Source of the DNA: Coleophoma eucalyptorum
Taxonomy: Eukaryota; Ascomycota; Leotiomycetes; Helotiales; Dermateaceae
Direction of reading: 5' to 3'
DNA length: 64,000 nucleotides
Assembly: GCA_026120035.1 (NCBI GenBank)
Contig: JALRME010000004.1
Span: forward strand, 806,001 to 870,000
A model generated the notes under the pieces. That model saw only the letters and a list, made by a program, of their open reading frames with translations, made no database searches and had not been told where the DNA came from. Positions 1 through 13,766 of the stretch are shown here, one piece after another. The position numbers and the translations under genes were made by a program. Position 1 is the first letter of the stretch. Each line of letters begins with the position of its first letter.

Positions 1-3000
1 ACGAGAAAGGTAGTCATGGTATGTAGACATAGCGGTAGAGATATTCAGGACTGGATGTGTGCGTGTTTGTTGTCCTGGCGCGCCCCTCCCTCTACCGACA
101 AACCGATCCTGTCATGACACATGCGCGCGCCCTTTTTGACAGCTTGACCACCGACGCATGCATGCATGTACGGCAAAGTGGGCTCCTAGATGCAGGATCT
201 CTAACATCACATCCTAAGATGCACCTGCAGAACGAGCATAGAAAGCTTATTGCCGTTCCAATTGTATGCGATGTGATGAACCATTTACTCCGTCTCTCTT
301 TCTCTCCAAGAGTGGAGGAAGAAAAGCTTTCAAGCCCACCCACATGCGGTCCGTTTCCCTGCCATGTAGGGCTGGCAAACCTTCGGTGTTGTATAGGCTT
401 TAGCCAAAGGTTTCTTGATTATGTGCATGCAGCTATTTTGACTTTTCTGTGGACAAAGCTGCCGGGGTTGTTTGCGAAGCGGCACAGGAAGCCACGGGTA
501 TCAATCGTCTGTTTAAGATGACGTCGAGTTTGTTTGCTTTTGTACGATGCTTTGATAGAAGGTCTGGGGCATTAGTTGCAAGATTTTCAAGACTTGAGAG
601 ACGGACCTCTTTTCCTTGTATGGACTCCAGTGACCTTGGAATAGATGAAGAGATAGAGTTTTGCTCCCTTTGTCATGTACGGGTGGTGCGGAGAGTTGTT
701 GTGCTTTCTTGAGCGACTAGCAGCAGCCTCCTAGCATCTCCTCCTCACCTCCCTCCTCGCTATCAATCACCTGCTGCTATCCGAGATGCCTCCCTGCACT
801 ACCGCCAATCCCATTCCATCAGCGCAACGAATACAAAGAAAAAGGCAAACAAACAAAATCAAAAGAAAGTTCCACAAACCAAAGCCTCGATTCATTTGCC
901 CCCCTTGGAGATTCTTTTACAGCTCAGTCTTTGTCGGACTATTCTGCTAATACAACACTAGGATCGGCGGGAAGGGCGAAATAATGCGGAGAAGGTTCAC
1001 TGAGGATATGGGTTTTGCCCATCGCTTCACTGTGAAAGCTAGAGATGACGTAGAGGCGTATTGGCGACAAGCCTGATCTCTTTAAGCATCCTAGCAATCA
1101 ATCTTTGGATCATTGTTATGCTTGAATGCCCGTTTCGACAGATTCACTTTCAGGAGTAAATAGAAAGATACCGGGGTTTAAAGTTTGATCTATCACGCGG
1201 CGAGCGCAAGAGTCAGTCACTCTCACCCCCAGGATCCTTTTTAATCGCATCCCGGAACGGAAGCATGTTTGAGGTAGTAATTCTTTTTTATTATTATGAT
1301 TATTGTGATTTTGGATTTTTGATTTATTTTCCATGTGCAACTTTGGAGTTATTACCTAAGCATCGGGGTTTGTTGAGCGACGCTCCGTTTTCATTCATTC
1401 CAGGTCTTGAAGTTATTTTTTGCGTGGCCTCGTGATACCTGAACATTCCTCCTGCCCGAACCCCCTACAAACAAACGATCGGACCGCGGACCGTGAATCT
1501 GATGGAGATAAGGCAGCAATGGGTCGACTGATCTGTCAAGATTTTCCGCAAAGACTGGATAGCAAAAGCCGAGGCTGAGAGTAGCTCAGCTGATGGGCTT
1601 TTTCTTTACGTAGATTATCTTCAGAATAGACACATTCGAGGCTGGGGGCCAAAGGCAGAAGTTTTTGGAAGCTCCAGGTGTGGGGATGATGTAAGCAAGA
1701 GGGCGAATGGCTACAGTACGTTATGGAAATAATGCGGAGGGTTAGTCGACTAGACTCAGGGTCCTTCCCTTCTCCGCATTTCGTGTTGATCAGCTGCCGA
1801 GCAAAACGCTCTTTCGTAGTGGTCGGATAAGTCTTTTACCCCTTTGCCTCTGAAGGATTCAGTCCGGTGATTTGAGGAGAAGCTGGGGTCAATGCCTTGA
1901 TTTTGGCAAAAGGGAAGATGGAGAAGGGAAATTGGAACCTGTGGGACATAACCAGAAGGATGATGACGTGAATTCACTCCATGGTGTTACAGAAGGCCCG
2001 TTTGCTCAAATAGCGGTACGTGAGTACCCGCGCAAGACAGAAAAGGCACCTCGAAGCGCCCTTTCGCTACCCCTGAAAAGAAGCTCGTGATGGGATTAAC
2101 TTCCTCCCCCACGAGTATGCGCTGTTCAAAGTCTTGCCTACCATACGTATGAATGACATCTGACTGACCTTGAAACTGACTCCGATGATTATCCTCGAAT
2201 AAGAAAATCAATCCAAATCGAGAAATTATCCAGCAATACGAACGCGACCGGTGATTACGCAGGGCCTTGATGATCGCTGGTTGCGCTCGAACTCCTTGTT
2301 GTTGTCGTTGTTCGTGCAAGATATTTTAGATAGGTCTCTTGAATCATAGGTAGGGAATCACCTCAGAGGCCCGAGGAATGAAACAGGGATATAACTCTCT
2401 ACTCTATCATTATCTTACTTTACCCGTTGACTCTCCTCCCCGGCCCCGCCTACCCCTCCGATCAAAGGTAAGTCGCAACCAAGTCCACTCACTCACTCAC
2501 ACTCACTTGAAGGTCAATGCTATCGCAAACAACCAACCAGCTCAACCCGACGCAAACAGGACAAAGTACAGGTCAGAAATAACCCACAGCTCAGCTCACC
2601 TACCCAGCCAGCCAGCAAAGGCGCAAATAGAAAAAACTCGAATAGATCTTGTGACCATATCTCTAACTCAGGAGAAGCAAATATATATGTCGTAGGAACC
2701 TCGTGGATCGTGAATGGGCATCGGATTGATACCTGCCTGCCTAATCGTTCCCGTGTGATACGCCAAGTACGCAGTTTCGCGTGTCGCGAGCCCCCCCCCC
2801 ACCCCCAACCGATGTATTTTGCGACAGAAATAATCCAGCTTGCGATTTTTGCTATTGGTTGATTATTCTACGTTTATTTTATTTTATTTTGGTTGTTCTT
2901 CCGGGGACGAGGGAGAGGGCGGGGCTCTAAGGGAAGATTTCCTCTAAGTCGCATCGTGTGTGTTGGTACAGTAGGCCAAAAGGCTTCAATATCAGATATC

Positions 3001-6000
3001 ATAAACCGTACTACGATCATTTACTGTTTTGGACCTCCTTGCGCTATAAACTGGTGGGGGGAAGAGCCAAACAGAAGCTCGGCCAGCCTGCTGATGAGAG
3101 AGCTTACACTCTTTTCAGCTGCTGACACCTAGAAGGTCGAGGGGGTGGAGGGGAATAAAACCCAATCTCCAGCGCCAACAAGCCAAAAACAAACCCCCAT
3201 CTCCATGAGCAACTCAAAATAAGCATGAAAATCAAAGGACGAGTCAGTGTCATCTGAGTTATGTGGCAGAAAGGGAAAATAGACTACCACCTACGCAGTG
3301 GTGCAAAGGTTAAAAAATTTCACTGAGCTATTGTCGACTTTCGTACCTTACGCATTCATATCCCAATGAACCCAAATGCCTCCCACGGATAAGTGTCCTA
3401 CTCCGCGCGCAACCGAAAATAACTGTCAGCGAGGAAGAACGAGAGTGTTGTGGTGTGTGTGAGTGAGAGGAAAATTCGATATATCACAAATGTAGGGCCT
3501 TCAGAAAGGATCTACACATAGCGCCCCCAACCCTCCCCTCGCGGGGATACACGCATCCCGGTTCCGGAAGGGTAAGAGAGGGCAAGCTGCTTGGTTTTTG
3601 GGCTGCGGGAAGGCGGGTGTGTGTGTGCTTGTGCTTCTGATCTGTCTTTTTCCTATCATTTGCGACAGCTGATAGATGATAGACAGCATCGCAGGGCTTC
3701 ACGTGTATTGATTTACGTGCCTTAGGGTGAGATGAGTCCTTTTCTTTTCCCTCTGCTTGGAGAGTTTTTTTTTGGCAGGGTAAGATTTATCGGTTTAATC
3801 ATACTTGTTTTTTTCTGTTTGGTTGGTTTTCTTGCTGCTCGTGGTGCATTTGTTGCGCTTGAGTGGCCGCGGTGGAATGCGGTGCTTCCGGAGAGCCTCC
3901 TTGTGTGCCTGTCGTGCTTCCTGCCATGCAACTGCTGTGCGATCCGACATGCTGTGTAAGTGTGGGGGAGGTTGTGTAAGGCATGATTGTGTCTCCCTCA
4001 CTCCTCCCTCCCCCCTCCCCCCCAAGTCGATGGTCCTAAACTAGTACCAAGAAGATATACACGAAAACGATCAATCTATTTGAAGTAAATTCCTGCGTGG
4101 TTTGTTTTGGTCTGATCTTTTCCTATAATTTTACTTGGTGAACGTGACAGGAAGCTATCCTGCAAGTATGGTTTGGGATAGCGGGGTGGGCTCACCAACC
4201 CCGGAAGATCTCCCTCGGTTCTTAGCCTAGGATTTCTGAAAAGCTCGGATCTCTTACCTTAGTGTCCGAGGATATCCTCTATTTTTCTTTATTTATTTTA
4301 TATTCTTTTGCATCTAGCAGAAAGAAGAAAGAGAGTTTTTCTTCTTGATTTTAGTTCCTTATGCGGATGGCCTTAATTGAATGGGGTACAAAATCCTGGG
4401 GAACACATCTGTGGGGAAAGGAGAACGCGTGAGGCACACGCCCATAAGCCAGAAAGCAAACAGGCGACGATAACGTTTGCGGACAGTTTGAGATTGATAT
4501 TGAATGGTTGGATGATTGTAACCAGATGATGCCTCACAAATTTCCCAATGTTCCTAATATTGTACTTCTAGTGCCACGACAAACCACAGGAAGGAGAGAC
4601 CTCAGAACGCGAATGGTCACCTGTGCAAAGCTCTCTTCTTGTGGCTGCGGAATGATTTCCTTTGTGGTCAGCCGTCAGAACGGGTCTTGGTCACGGTTCA
4701 GGGCCCTTTTGTTTTCACAAGCAAAAGACATGGCCGCTTTCGGCTGTTGATATCCAGATCCATTGCCATGTTCATGCTTTCCACTACAACCCCGAACAAA
4801 ACAAACCTCCGCGCCTATTCCATTACCGAAAACCTGACCCGAGGCTCAGGATCCCGCTGGCTGGTCATTCACCCATCTTTTTGGCTTTTCTGGCGTTAGA
4901 GATGGGGAGCGAGAGGATGAGGGGAAGGAGTTCAAGGCTAGGCAAATTAATTTACGCGGAAGAGGCCAGGCCAGCTGATACCGAGGAGTTTTATGGTATT
5001 GATATGTATGCTTGTTGCCGGGCAAAGGATTTATGATGATACCTTTGTCGCCCAGCATGCCATGTCTCCGACGCACGGTATGGTCTGGTCTAGGTCCATC
5101 CATCCATCCATTACCACCACAAAATCCAGTTCAACGGCTTGCGGGACGATATTCCAGGTTGTATCGACGGAAATGATTGTCTGATATGCGCCGGGATGGC
5201 TGATGTACGATCAAGATGAGACCCCAAGATCTTGTGATTACTTTGCAATAACAGAGTTCAGGCGATGGCGTTCCGACTGCAGCAGATGAGGAGTGAAGCT
5301 TGAACTGGATGAGATGAAGAGAGTTTGATGTACAATAGTGTTACTAGGATTTCATTTGCCTGTATTTTTACTCAACCTCAACTATTCGAATTAGGAGCAC
5401 CACCACTCTTGATGTCACGTCGAACAAACCGCACGTACTACAGTGCGATCTTGGAGGGTAATTGATTAGCCGTTGACAAGACGATGCGCGTGGACAGCCA
5501 GAATGTGTGGTTGTCTATGACCTAGCTGAGCTGAGTGATCCATTGGGCCGCGCAGTACAACGGGGGGTCTTGATGTGGTGTGGTGGTTGATGCGATGGCG
5601 GTGGTAGTGGTGGTGGTGATCCAAGTTCTCGGGATGCCTGGGCTCGTCCTGCTCCAGGATTCCAACAATCTATCGGAGAGTGGAGAACTCGTTTAGGAAG
5701 CTGGGGAGGGGCCCAAAGAAGCATAGTGCTCTGTTTTCAGCGTTGGATGATGTCAGGTCTGGGTCCGTATACTACGAGTTGGCCCTAGGCATTACTGTGG
5801 CCCTTCCCCGGAAGGTAATTCACCGTCGATTGCCCCTCTGAGACTAGTGTGGTTTGGACCAAATTAGAGCATTTCTCCTTGTGGCAGCACTTTGGAGACG
5901 GTGACTGCGTGACTCTGGTCGGACGGATGAACCGATACGGGAAGGCTGAGTTTCCAAAACCACATCAGCTGCTCTGGCACAGTCCCTTCCAGCCATTCCA

Positions 6001-7987
6001 TCTGTGCTTCGCTTTCAGGTTGCCGACGGCTCTGGCTCTGGCTATGGCTATGGCTACAGCGATGCGCGCGAGTCGAGGTTACCACTGACTGGGAAACGGT
6101 CACACAACCTAACTTTTGCTGAGAGACTCGAACTTGCAGATGAATTCAGCAGTGTTGCTGCATTGGGCCGGCGTGCACTGAAGAGACTGCGACCGTGGTG
6201 ATCATACTGATGCTGCCTTTGCTATGTGTGTGTATGAATGCAATCTTGCTATGACCGCTCTTCATTCACGCTGATACGAGTTATGATGAATCTGTGAGGC
6301 GGTTGTAACCTGAGGGTTCCAGTGGATCATGCCTTGGAGGTGCCTGTGATGCCTGGACCGCCATGCTGGAGAGTCACTGCCACAGGGCAAGACCGCCTGG
6401 AGGACAGGGCCACGGCTGAGCAACGCATCCTCCGTAGCACATGACAGCCCGCGGGAGGCAAAAGCGGTACAGAACGACTGCGGCGGTACTCCGTACCGTG
6501 CCTCTACTGAGCTTCCTTGCGTGTTTTGCTGCTCACTGGTGGTCCTCTCGTCCTCTTGCCCCTCGGCCAGACCCCACCGCTCCACTGTCGGCGTATGAAG
6601 GGGGATGCTTTTCTCCACTCCGGCGTCCTTTGCTGGTGACTCGCGAATCTCCAGGACCCCATTATTCATACCACCCTGTTGCACCAGCTCAAATTATGAC
6701 TGTGATTATCAGGACTGGTCGTGATATGAGCTGCGACGGCGCATTACGCACCTCCGAACTCAGCTGAAGGGCATTGCACTCGGAAATAGATGGCGATGAT
6801 GAGGTTGCCCACATGCGCGTGTCTGGGGTCAATCCACCCGCAATAATGACTGGCATCATCAGGAGCAGAATCGAAGGGCATCAGTGAACTCAAAGCTGGC
6901 TCGGGGCCATTGGAATCTGGCTCTGAGTCAGGTTTAGCCAGTCAGATGGACCAGCAGATGCAAATGCAAATGGCATCCATCCTCAATGCCTGGCTACCAG
7001 TAGCTGTCTAGTTGCTCTCCCATCTAATATGCGACCCCAAAAACAGTGCTTGCTGGAGCAGGAAGCAAGCCTGAGCCTCAGCCTGCGCCAAAGCCAATGC
7101 CAAAGCTTAAGCATGCTTGCCCAAGATAGCCTGGCGACTCGAGCTGGGGGAAACAGGCTAGGCTGCTGGAATGCTTCCGACCACAAAAGGAGACTGCGAG
7201 ACGAGAATACCGCAAATGGGACTCGAGGCCCTGTCATTTCGAGCGGACAGGGTAGCAGCATCGAGCGCAGTAGGGAGCCTGCCGACGAGAAACGCCGCGA
7301 GGGAGGAGCGGAGAGGGAGGTCGCGGAAGGCCAGGAGAGGAAAGAGGCTAAGCAAAGGCTAAGAAGCAGTACTGCCCCTTTTCGCCTAGATTGATGACGC
7401 ACTAACACTAGCCTCTCCCTCGACAAGAGTCAGTCACGGCCAAAAAGACGACGAAAAGCAGACTAATTAGGGTTCCACTATTCCGCCCACGCCCACTCTC
7501 GCTCTCGTCCCCGTTCTGCCACCACTCCTGCAGAGCCCAGCCCGAGGGTACAATACTACTACTACACGCGAACATCCACATTCATCCACTCTTTCAACCC
7601 AAGACCCTTTGCTTAACTTCGTGCGCCGTGTCCAACTCTTACAACTGCACAGCACTGAACTGTACAACACCACAGTCGACTCCGCATTTTCCTCAGGAAA
7701 CCCATAAATCTCCCCGTCATCGACCAGCGTCCCTCATCAGCACCAGACTCTTATAATCTTCTCGCCGCCGATTAGTCTTCTCGCTTCTCTATCGATTAGG
7801 CCATATCAGCAACACCACCACCACCCCCCGCGAAGAGACAAAGAGCCCATTGCAGCTCTTCCAGACCCATCTCCACTCCTCCGCCATTTCCCCCGAAGGC
7901 TCAGCGATACAATCGCGGGCATCTCACAACAGTCGTGTCTCCCTCATCATAACAGCTCGTGCGATCGAGCAGCAAGCGAAACTCATC
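1..7987. other. long non-coding stretch upstream of the DUF1752/DUF3295 gene
   Basis: I find no conserved protein here on either strand. Open frames are short, do not chain through good splice sites and resemble no family I know. The DNA has simple-sequence tracts: a C-run near 2791-2806, GT-rich tracts near 3450-3470 and 3617-3632, a pyrimidine run near 4000-4024, and CATC repeats near 5095-5113. The last 500 bases are pyrimidine-rich and probably hold the promoter and 5' leader of the next gene. The stretch could include long leaders, enhancers or non-coding transcripts; sequence alone cannot tell. Confidence 0.6.
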
Positions 7988-9848
7988 ATGCCTTCAAGAT
8001 TAGATGCGCCGGTGTTGAGTGTTGACGTGGGTGTTATTCACAAGGTCGACACCCGAAATGTTGAGAACCTCTTCAGCATGTGGACAGGTCAGTCTACTTC
8101 CTAGGTACAGTCAATCGAGGGTGCTAACCCATATTCCAGTCTTTTCTAGATGTTCAGGATCCCTAGACGAGGGTCGAAGATTGGAGAATTTGAGTTGGAG
8201 ACTTTGGACCCGGGAAACATTCTGCTGTGAACCAAACGGAGAGACGAATGCCACTACCCCAGCCGTATCGATAGCGAAGAGGAGTTCTGAAGGACAGTAC
8301 TCCCAGGACATTCCAGATCTCTCCGCCAGCCTCGATTCCATTGCCGATGACGACGTACTCGAGTTCGACAGCAACACCTCATCCTCATGTACTTCCCCAC
8401 TTGAAATCTCTCGACCGAAAATCCGACGTCAAGATTCGCTCAACAGCAGAAGTCGCGGTCGCGAGAGACACATCACTCCAGACGACCTTGAGAAGATGGT
8501 TATTGCCATCAAGGAAAAGAAGGATTTGGAGCCTCTTACCATGAGCACTCACTCCTACCTGGCTCCGATACCCCAGCGTACCGTCGAACCAGCTCCACAA
8601 CCAACACCACAAACCGAAGTCACCATCCCTGCTATCGTCGAGAGCAAGACAGACTCCCTCGATTCCACCTCGGACCAATCTTCCAAGTCAGCTGTGTCCG
8701 ATTCAATCAGCTGCAACTCTGAGCGAAGCACAACAAGTGTGGTCCGAGGTTTCTCACCTTCACATGTCTCGTCCTCCTACCGATCGATCCCTCTATTATC
8801 AGCACCTTCCTCAATCCCTTCAGCCGACATCGCTTCTGCTACTGCCGTCTCCAAAGCAGCACCATCGAAGAAGCCAGCAATGTTTGCTCTTGGTGGGTCA
8901 TCAGGCGACGATTCCTTCAGCGAGCAACACAACTCCATGGATAGCATCGCGCAACCCCCTCAACAAAAGAAGAAGGCTATCTTCCAGTTCGGTGGATCCT
9001 CTAATGAGGACGACAGCTCACTATCAGAGAGAAAGCAACAGCGAAGCTCACTCTCTTCTGCCCTCAAACCACAAGGCCCAAAGAAGCAAACTTCTTTCCA
9101 GGAGGAGGTTGCTACTCGGACCATTCATGAAGACCAGGTCTTCGATGATGATGTCTTCGAGACAGATGATGAGGACGATATTGACGAGAGCGCAATTGAC
9201 GATGATGACGATTCATCGGATTGGGAGGATTCTGTCGAGGACAGTGGGAAATCAAGCATCGACGATAAGAACTTCTTCCAACGTGTCGACTCTAGACCCA
9301 ACCTTACCTCGCGCCGATCTCTCATTACCACCATGCTTCACCAAAACGATCGGGCCAATGCGCTCATGAACGCAGCCTCTAAGTCAACTCCAGCTATGCA
9401 ACGGTCTCGTACCTCATCTCCCAATGGCCCATCTCTGGCTGCCTCACCGGACTCAGATGATGCATCACCGTTGATGATGAAGCGCAATCAGAAGTCCAAT
9501 GGACTGAAGCCAATCTCTGAGATACCTCGATCATCAGCTCAACCAATCATCAAGACCACCACAAACACTACTCCTCATCAAATGGCCCTCTCTCCACGCA
9601 CCACTCGCCGCAACATGCTTGCGACCGAGTTGACTGTTTCCCTCCGCCAACACCTCTTGTGGGAGAGACAACAGAAGTCCCAGACTGCCAATGCAGTCCT
9701 CAAACGTCGCCACACCGCACATGATGTTGCCAACTTAAAGCAATATCCAGAGAAGGTCCACATGCAGGATAGCGAGAAGGAACCAGCTGGAAGCTGGAAT
9801 CAGTACTTCAGCCAAGGTTTGGGCGAATACCACTCCAAGGGTTGGTAA
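7988..9848 (+). CDS. DUF1752 / DUF3295 fungal regulatory protein
   Basis: Two exons, 7988-8087 and 8140-9848, joined across a 52-bp intron with a GCTAAC branch site; the product is 602 residues. Residues 28-60 hold the N-terminal motif of the DUF1752 (GATA_AreA) family, including NLFSMWT and LENLSWRLWTRETFC. The rest matches DUF3295: serine-rich, with two related segments FALGGSSGDD (near 282) and FQFGGSSNEDD (near 314), a strongly acidic stretch near 366-402, and a conserved C-terminus containing RRNMLATELTVSLRQHLLWE and ending SQGLGEYHSKGW. From memory, the DUF1752 motif occurs in fungal nutrient-response regulators such as AreA-type factors and yeast Mks1. No DNA-binding or catalytic domain is visible, so it is more likely an adaptor than an enzyme. 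It stands alone in about 17 kb, which suggests heavy regulation. Confidence 0.88.
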
Positions 9849-10566
9849 ACAGGGAATTTGGATAACTCCCTGCCATTTCATTCACATACGATCCCCGGCG
9901 GCATACATTTATACGTTTCGGCATCACTGCCTTTCATCAGCATAGCATTATTACCCGTAATGTCTACTGCTTGCATCATCATAGCATAGCGCGGCGGCAT
10001 CTCATCATTGTTATTCTTCTTTATTCTTGGGCTTTCGACCCTTGGTCATTGGTTCGGCGTTGAAAAGAAAAAATACCACATTTGACCGCTACGAATGTAG
10101 TGTGTCTATTTTTTTCTTGTTCACTTCAACAATTTCTGGCTTTTGCTTTTCAGTTGTCTTCTGGGCGTTCATGGGTTTAATGGAAATGATACCAGGTCTG
10201 CGGACCGACGGAGGTCCAAGTAGACTTCGATATGAATCAAGGACGGGTAGGAATTTTGTGGACGTCTGGTCTATCTGTCTGTACAGTTGGTATGATGGGA
10301 TTGGGAAGGGTGGAATACTTGGTCTTCGGAGCGCATCACTTTTTCGCGCTGGCTACTATGTTTGACGCAGTCATGCAAGCAAACAGTGGGCCTGGCGAAG
10401 CATGTCAGTAGCATTAGCATATTAGCATCATCAGTGAGCGATTACAGGAGCTTTTTGAAATGAGAACGTATGTTGTAACGAATATTCTTCATTGTGTCTG
10501 ACTTCTCTTGATCTACTTGTCCTTTTAATTTGGGAATTTGTGACTAAATCTGCCTCGCCGTTTCCA

Positions 10567-10611
10567 AGTACCTGGTATATGTACAGGTACTCAGGTACTT
10601 AGGTACTTTTA
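10567..10611. repeat. short direct repeats of GGTAC core
   Basis: Several GTACCTGG / AGGTACTT-like words follow each other within 45 bases. Most GTAC cores are preceded by AGG or followed by TT or CT. GTAC is its own reverse complement, so the tract can form small hairpins. Tracts of this kind are scattered through many Pezizomycotina intergenic regions; I assign no function. Confidence 0.5.
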
Positions 10612-13600
10612 AGCTTTCGTGGGATCCCAGACTCCTATATCCTGTGCATGTAACGCCCAATCTCTATCTCTATTTCCTACATTTATCCAACCGGCGTCGC
10701 ACAATCCATTCGGGCCGGGACCTGCCATTGCATTGCATTACATCTTTTGCTGTTCTATTCCATCCGTCGCCCATGCCATGCAATGCAATATGCAGTGTTT
10801 TGATTGCTCGTAACATATCACATTTAGATGGTAGGTCGTTCATCCCACAGCCGACCTTGGGCGGTGGGGGGATATATGTACGTATATGTGTGTGTATGTA
10901 TATGCACAATTGATTTGATATAAACTGATCTGAGTTTAGTGGATTTTTCGTTGGTTTTTGTTTAGTTTGATTGTTGTTGTTTTTTGGTTTTTCCTTTGGG
11001 GTCGGTTGGTTTGGTTGGTTGGTATTATTGATGGGATGAGATGAGATGAGATGAATATTCTCCTTTGACTTTTCCCGCTTTTCTTTCCCCGCGAAGGGAA
11101 CAGAGGGGGGTGCGAGTGAAACTCACTTACATAAGGTATACGGGACTTGGAAATCCTGGAGTCTGGGGGACGTTGGGGGGTGATGCGCAGTTGCTGGTAG
11201 GATTGGCAGAAGGTGAATTGCGCAATGGGTTGCAAGCTCGCTGTAGACGTATATGTATGTACAGCAGCATTACACATGAGGGAGCAACACCCAGAATTTC
11301 CAATTCCATCCATTTGCAATCGTCACGTCTATGCATCTTGCTGTGCGCCAGAATGAATCACCCCACGGGAACACAAATAATCTCTTTAATTTAGTATTAT
11401 CGTGGTGGTGGTGGTTGTTTGACGGATTAAGCCCTGCCATGTTGTGTACGGACGCTTGCTGATTACTTGAACACCACATACATATCTTAAGACCTTGGCT
11501 ATAGCGCTGTCCGGTGTGACATCAGATGTGCTGGAGAGCGTGTCAAAGGAATGTCGCAAATTACAGAGGGTGCTGAAGAGGCTGGAGAGACGGAGTAAGA
11601 TTCACATGCTTGGGTTTTCTTGTTGGGGAGGAAACAACGGGCCAGAGGGATGCTCTTCGCATGCTTCTGATTCAGCTCCAGCTTCAGCTCGCGAACCAAG
11701 ATGACTTTGGGGGTACGGCTGAGGAGAGACGAGAAGGTCACACGGAGAGGTTGGGATGAATCAAGGTGGCGTGATATTATGCTACAAGCAACACATACAG
11801 TCACCATCTATAGATACGTGTGTGCCTAACTAAGCAGCATACTTTCGTTGTTCCAAAGTAAGGCGCCCAGAAATAAGATACCTCAGAAGAAAACGCTTCG
11901 GACCGCATCTCACCTCACCACCCTCTCGTCGTAAAATTGCTGACCACCACTTCTCTCCACCACTGCCCAAGTCATTCACTCCTACAAATTTCCTCTGCAT
12001 TGCGGCACAGGTACAGGAAAAGTCTCAGATATGCCGCTCACAACACGCCTGGGTTTGTCTTTGATCTCACGTGCCGATACCAACCATCCGACCCCAGCCC
12101 CCAACCCCCGATCGCTCCTCCCCTCCTTTTCACAAGCCAAAATCTCCGTAGGGGAGAAAAGAGATCTCGAGAGATCCTCGGAACCCCGTGACCTTGCTCT
12201 GCCCGGGTTAGACCGCCGGTCGTCCACTCTGTCGTTTTGCAACCACATGATAAAATGATTATTATTCTTAGTACTACTATTATTATTTTCTGGCCCATAG
12301 ACTAGAATTAAAGTCCATTTTTAATTATTGGAATTCTGGACAGAGGCTGGAACGAAGGATCTACGTGACTGGTTTATGCGCGTCGACTTAGCTTGCGCTT
12401 TTTGTCTTGTGAACGCCGTTCGGCTCATAGGAACAAATGCTTGGTCTACGCATGAGCAAAGCCCTCCTGCTCTCTCACCGGTGTTGCCGATCTACCAAAA
12501 GTCTCGTACGAGTTGACCCTTCTCGTCGCCGACCGCTTATTTGTGTACCACCTCAACCGAGTAGAGTCTTCCAAGCCGCAATGCAACGGTGAGATAAGAA
12601 GTCAGGTCCAAGACCCCAATTCCGCACCAATCAGAAAATCTAGATAGAGAGCAGATATCTATTAGTACAGAGGAAGGCAAGAACAAAACAAGAACTTTGC
12701 TTTTAGTACACCGCTCATATGTCACCATCTCGCGTTTTGCTGCACCTGCCTGCAGTATCTAAGGCACGCTTTTTCATGCTCCGCATCCGCAACAGCGGTA
12801 TAGAAATGCCATCTACCGGTTAGTAAAAATGGTCTGTTCATGAAACAGAGCTTGCAACTAGGACACGCACATGAAAGAGCTCTTAGTCCAATGAGGCGAA
12901 AAGGGAAGGCTTTTTTTTTTTTCTTTCACGCCGTTGCAAATTTGCAAGGGAAAGCTCCGAGATGTCCCGAATTGGGCATTGTTAGATGTACGGCTTTCGT
13001 ACCAGTATCTGGCGGTGATGGCTAACACGCTATTCTCGCTCGCTAGCCCGCTATCTGCCTGCCTGCCTGCCTGTCCGTCAGTCCGCTCATCAGTGTTGCC
13101 GGTCGGTCGGGTGGACTTCTGTGGCTGGACAGGCGGAAAGTGCTTGTTTGTTTGGTTGCTTACTGCTACGATACTGGTGCTTGCCTGAGGTGGCTAGAAC
13201 TGGAGCTGAGATGGGGACTATACTGGTACCTTTTGTGGAGCTTGGTCAACGACTACAATATGGCAGACGTGAGAGGCGCTGGTGGCGCAGGATCTCTTTT
13301 TTTCTCTCTGCGTGCTTAGCTAATAACGCGCACCTCCACAGCTGAGTCAGAATGGAGAAAGACGAATTAGATAATTCATAGAGATGCTGAGATAATCAAA
13401 TGGGCTGTCGCCGCTGTGGATTCCTGATATATTCTGTCTGTACTGTATCTTCGGGCCTACTGTGGTATTTCTCAAGTAAGCGGGACGGTGTAAGCGAGGG
13501 ACGAGGTTTGGTGGTGAACGCCTGAACCAAGCAACCACAATCTCAAGGGCCCAAAACCCACTTCTCTACTCGGTCTTTTGATGGATCGCTCTTTGCATGT

Positions 13601-13708
13601 CCTATCACTTTGCAAGTTTCCTCACTTGATGGCACCGACAGTGGGTATATCGACGAGATGCTGGATAGCCTCGTCTCAGCACCTTGCTTCCGCCTGTTTT
13701 CTTTTGTT

Positions 13709-13766
13709 TCTTCCCCTCCTCCTCTTCCTACTCCTCCTCCTCCTCCTCCACTTCCACTTCCTCCGA
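13709..13766 (+). repeat. pyrimidine-only TCC microsatellite
   Basis: An almost pure C/T tract built mainly of TCC triplets with CTT and ACT interruptions. It creates long proline- or serine-rich open frames in all three forward frames, which is why spurious ORFs pile up here. No gene is inferred. Confidence 0.7.

Noticed and set aside
57..521. 154-codon plus-strand open frame at the left end
   Set aside because: It has no recognisable motif, overlaps other frames, and lies in DNA with no coding-like composition or introns.
6262..7426. Several overlapping frames of 100-147 codons on both strands
   Set aside because: They are mutual shadows in GC-rich DNA, with Arg/Ser/Leu-rich sequence and no family resemblance.
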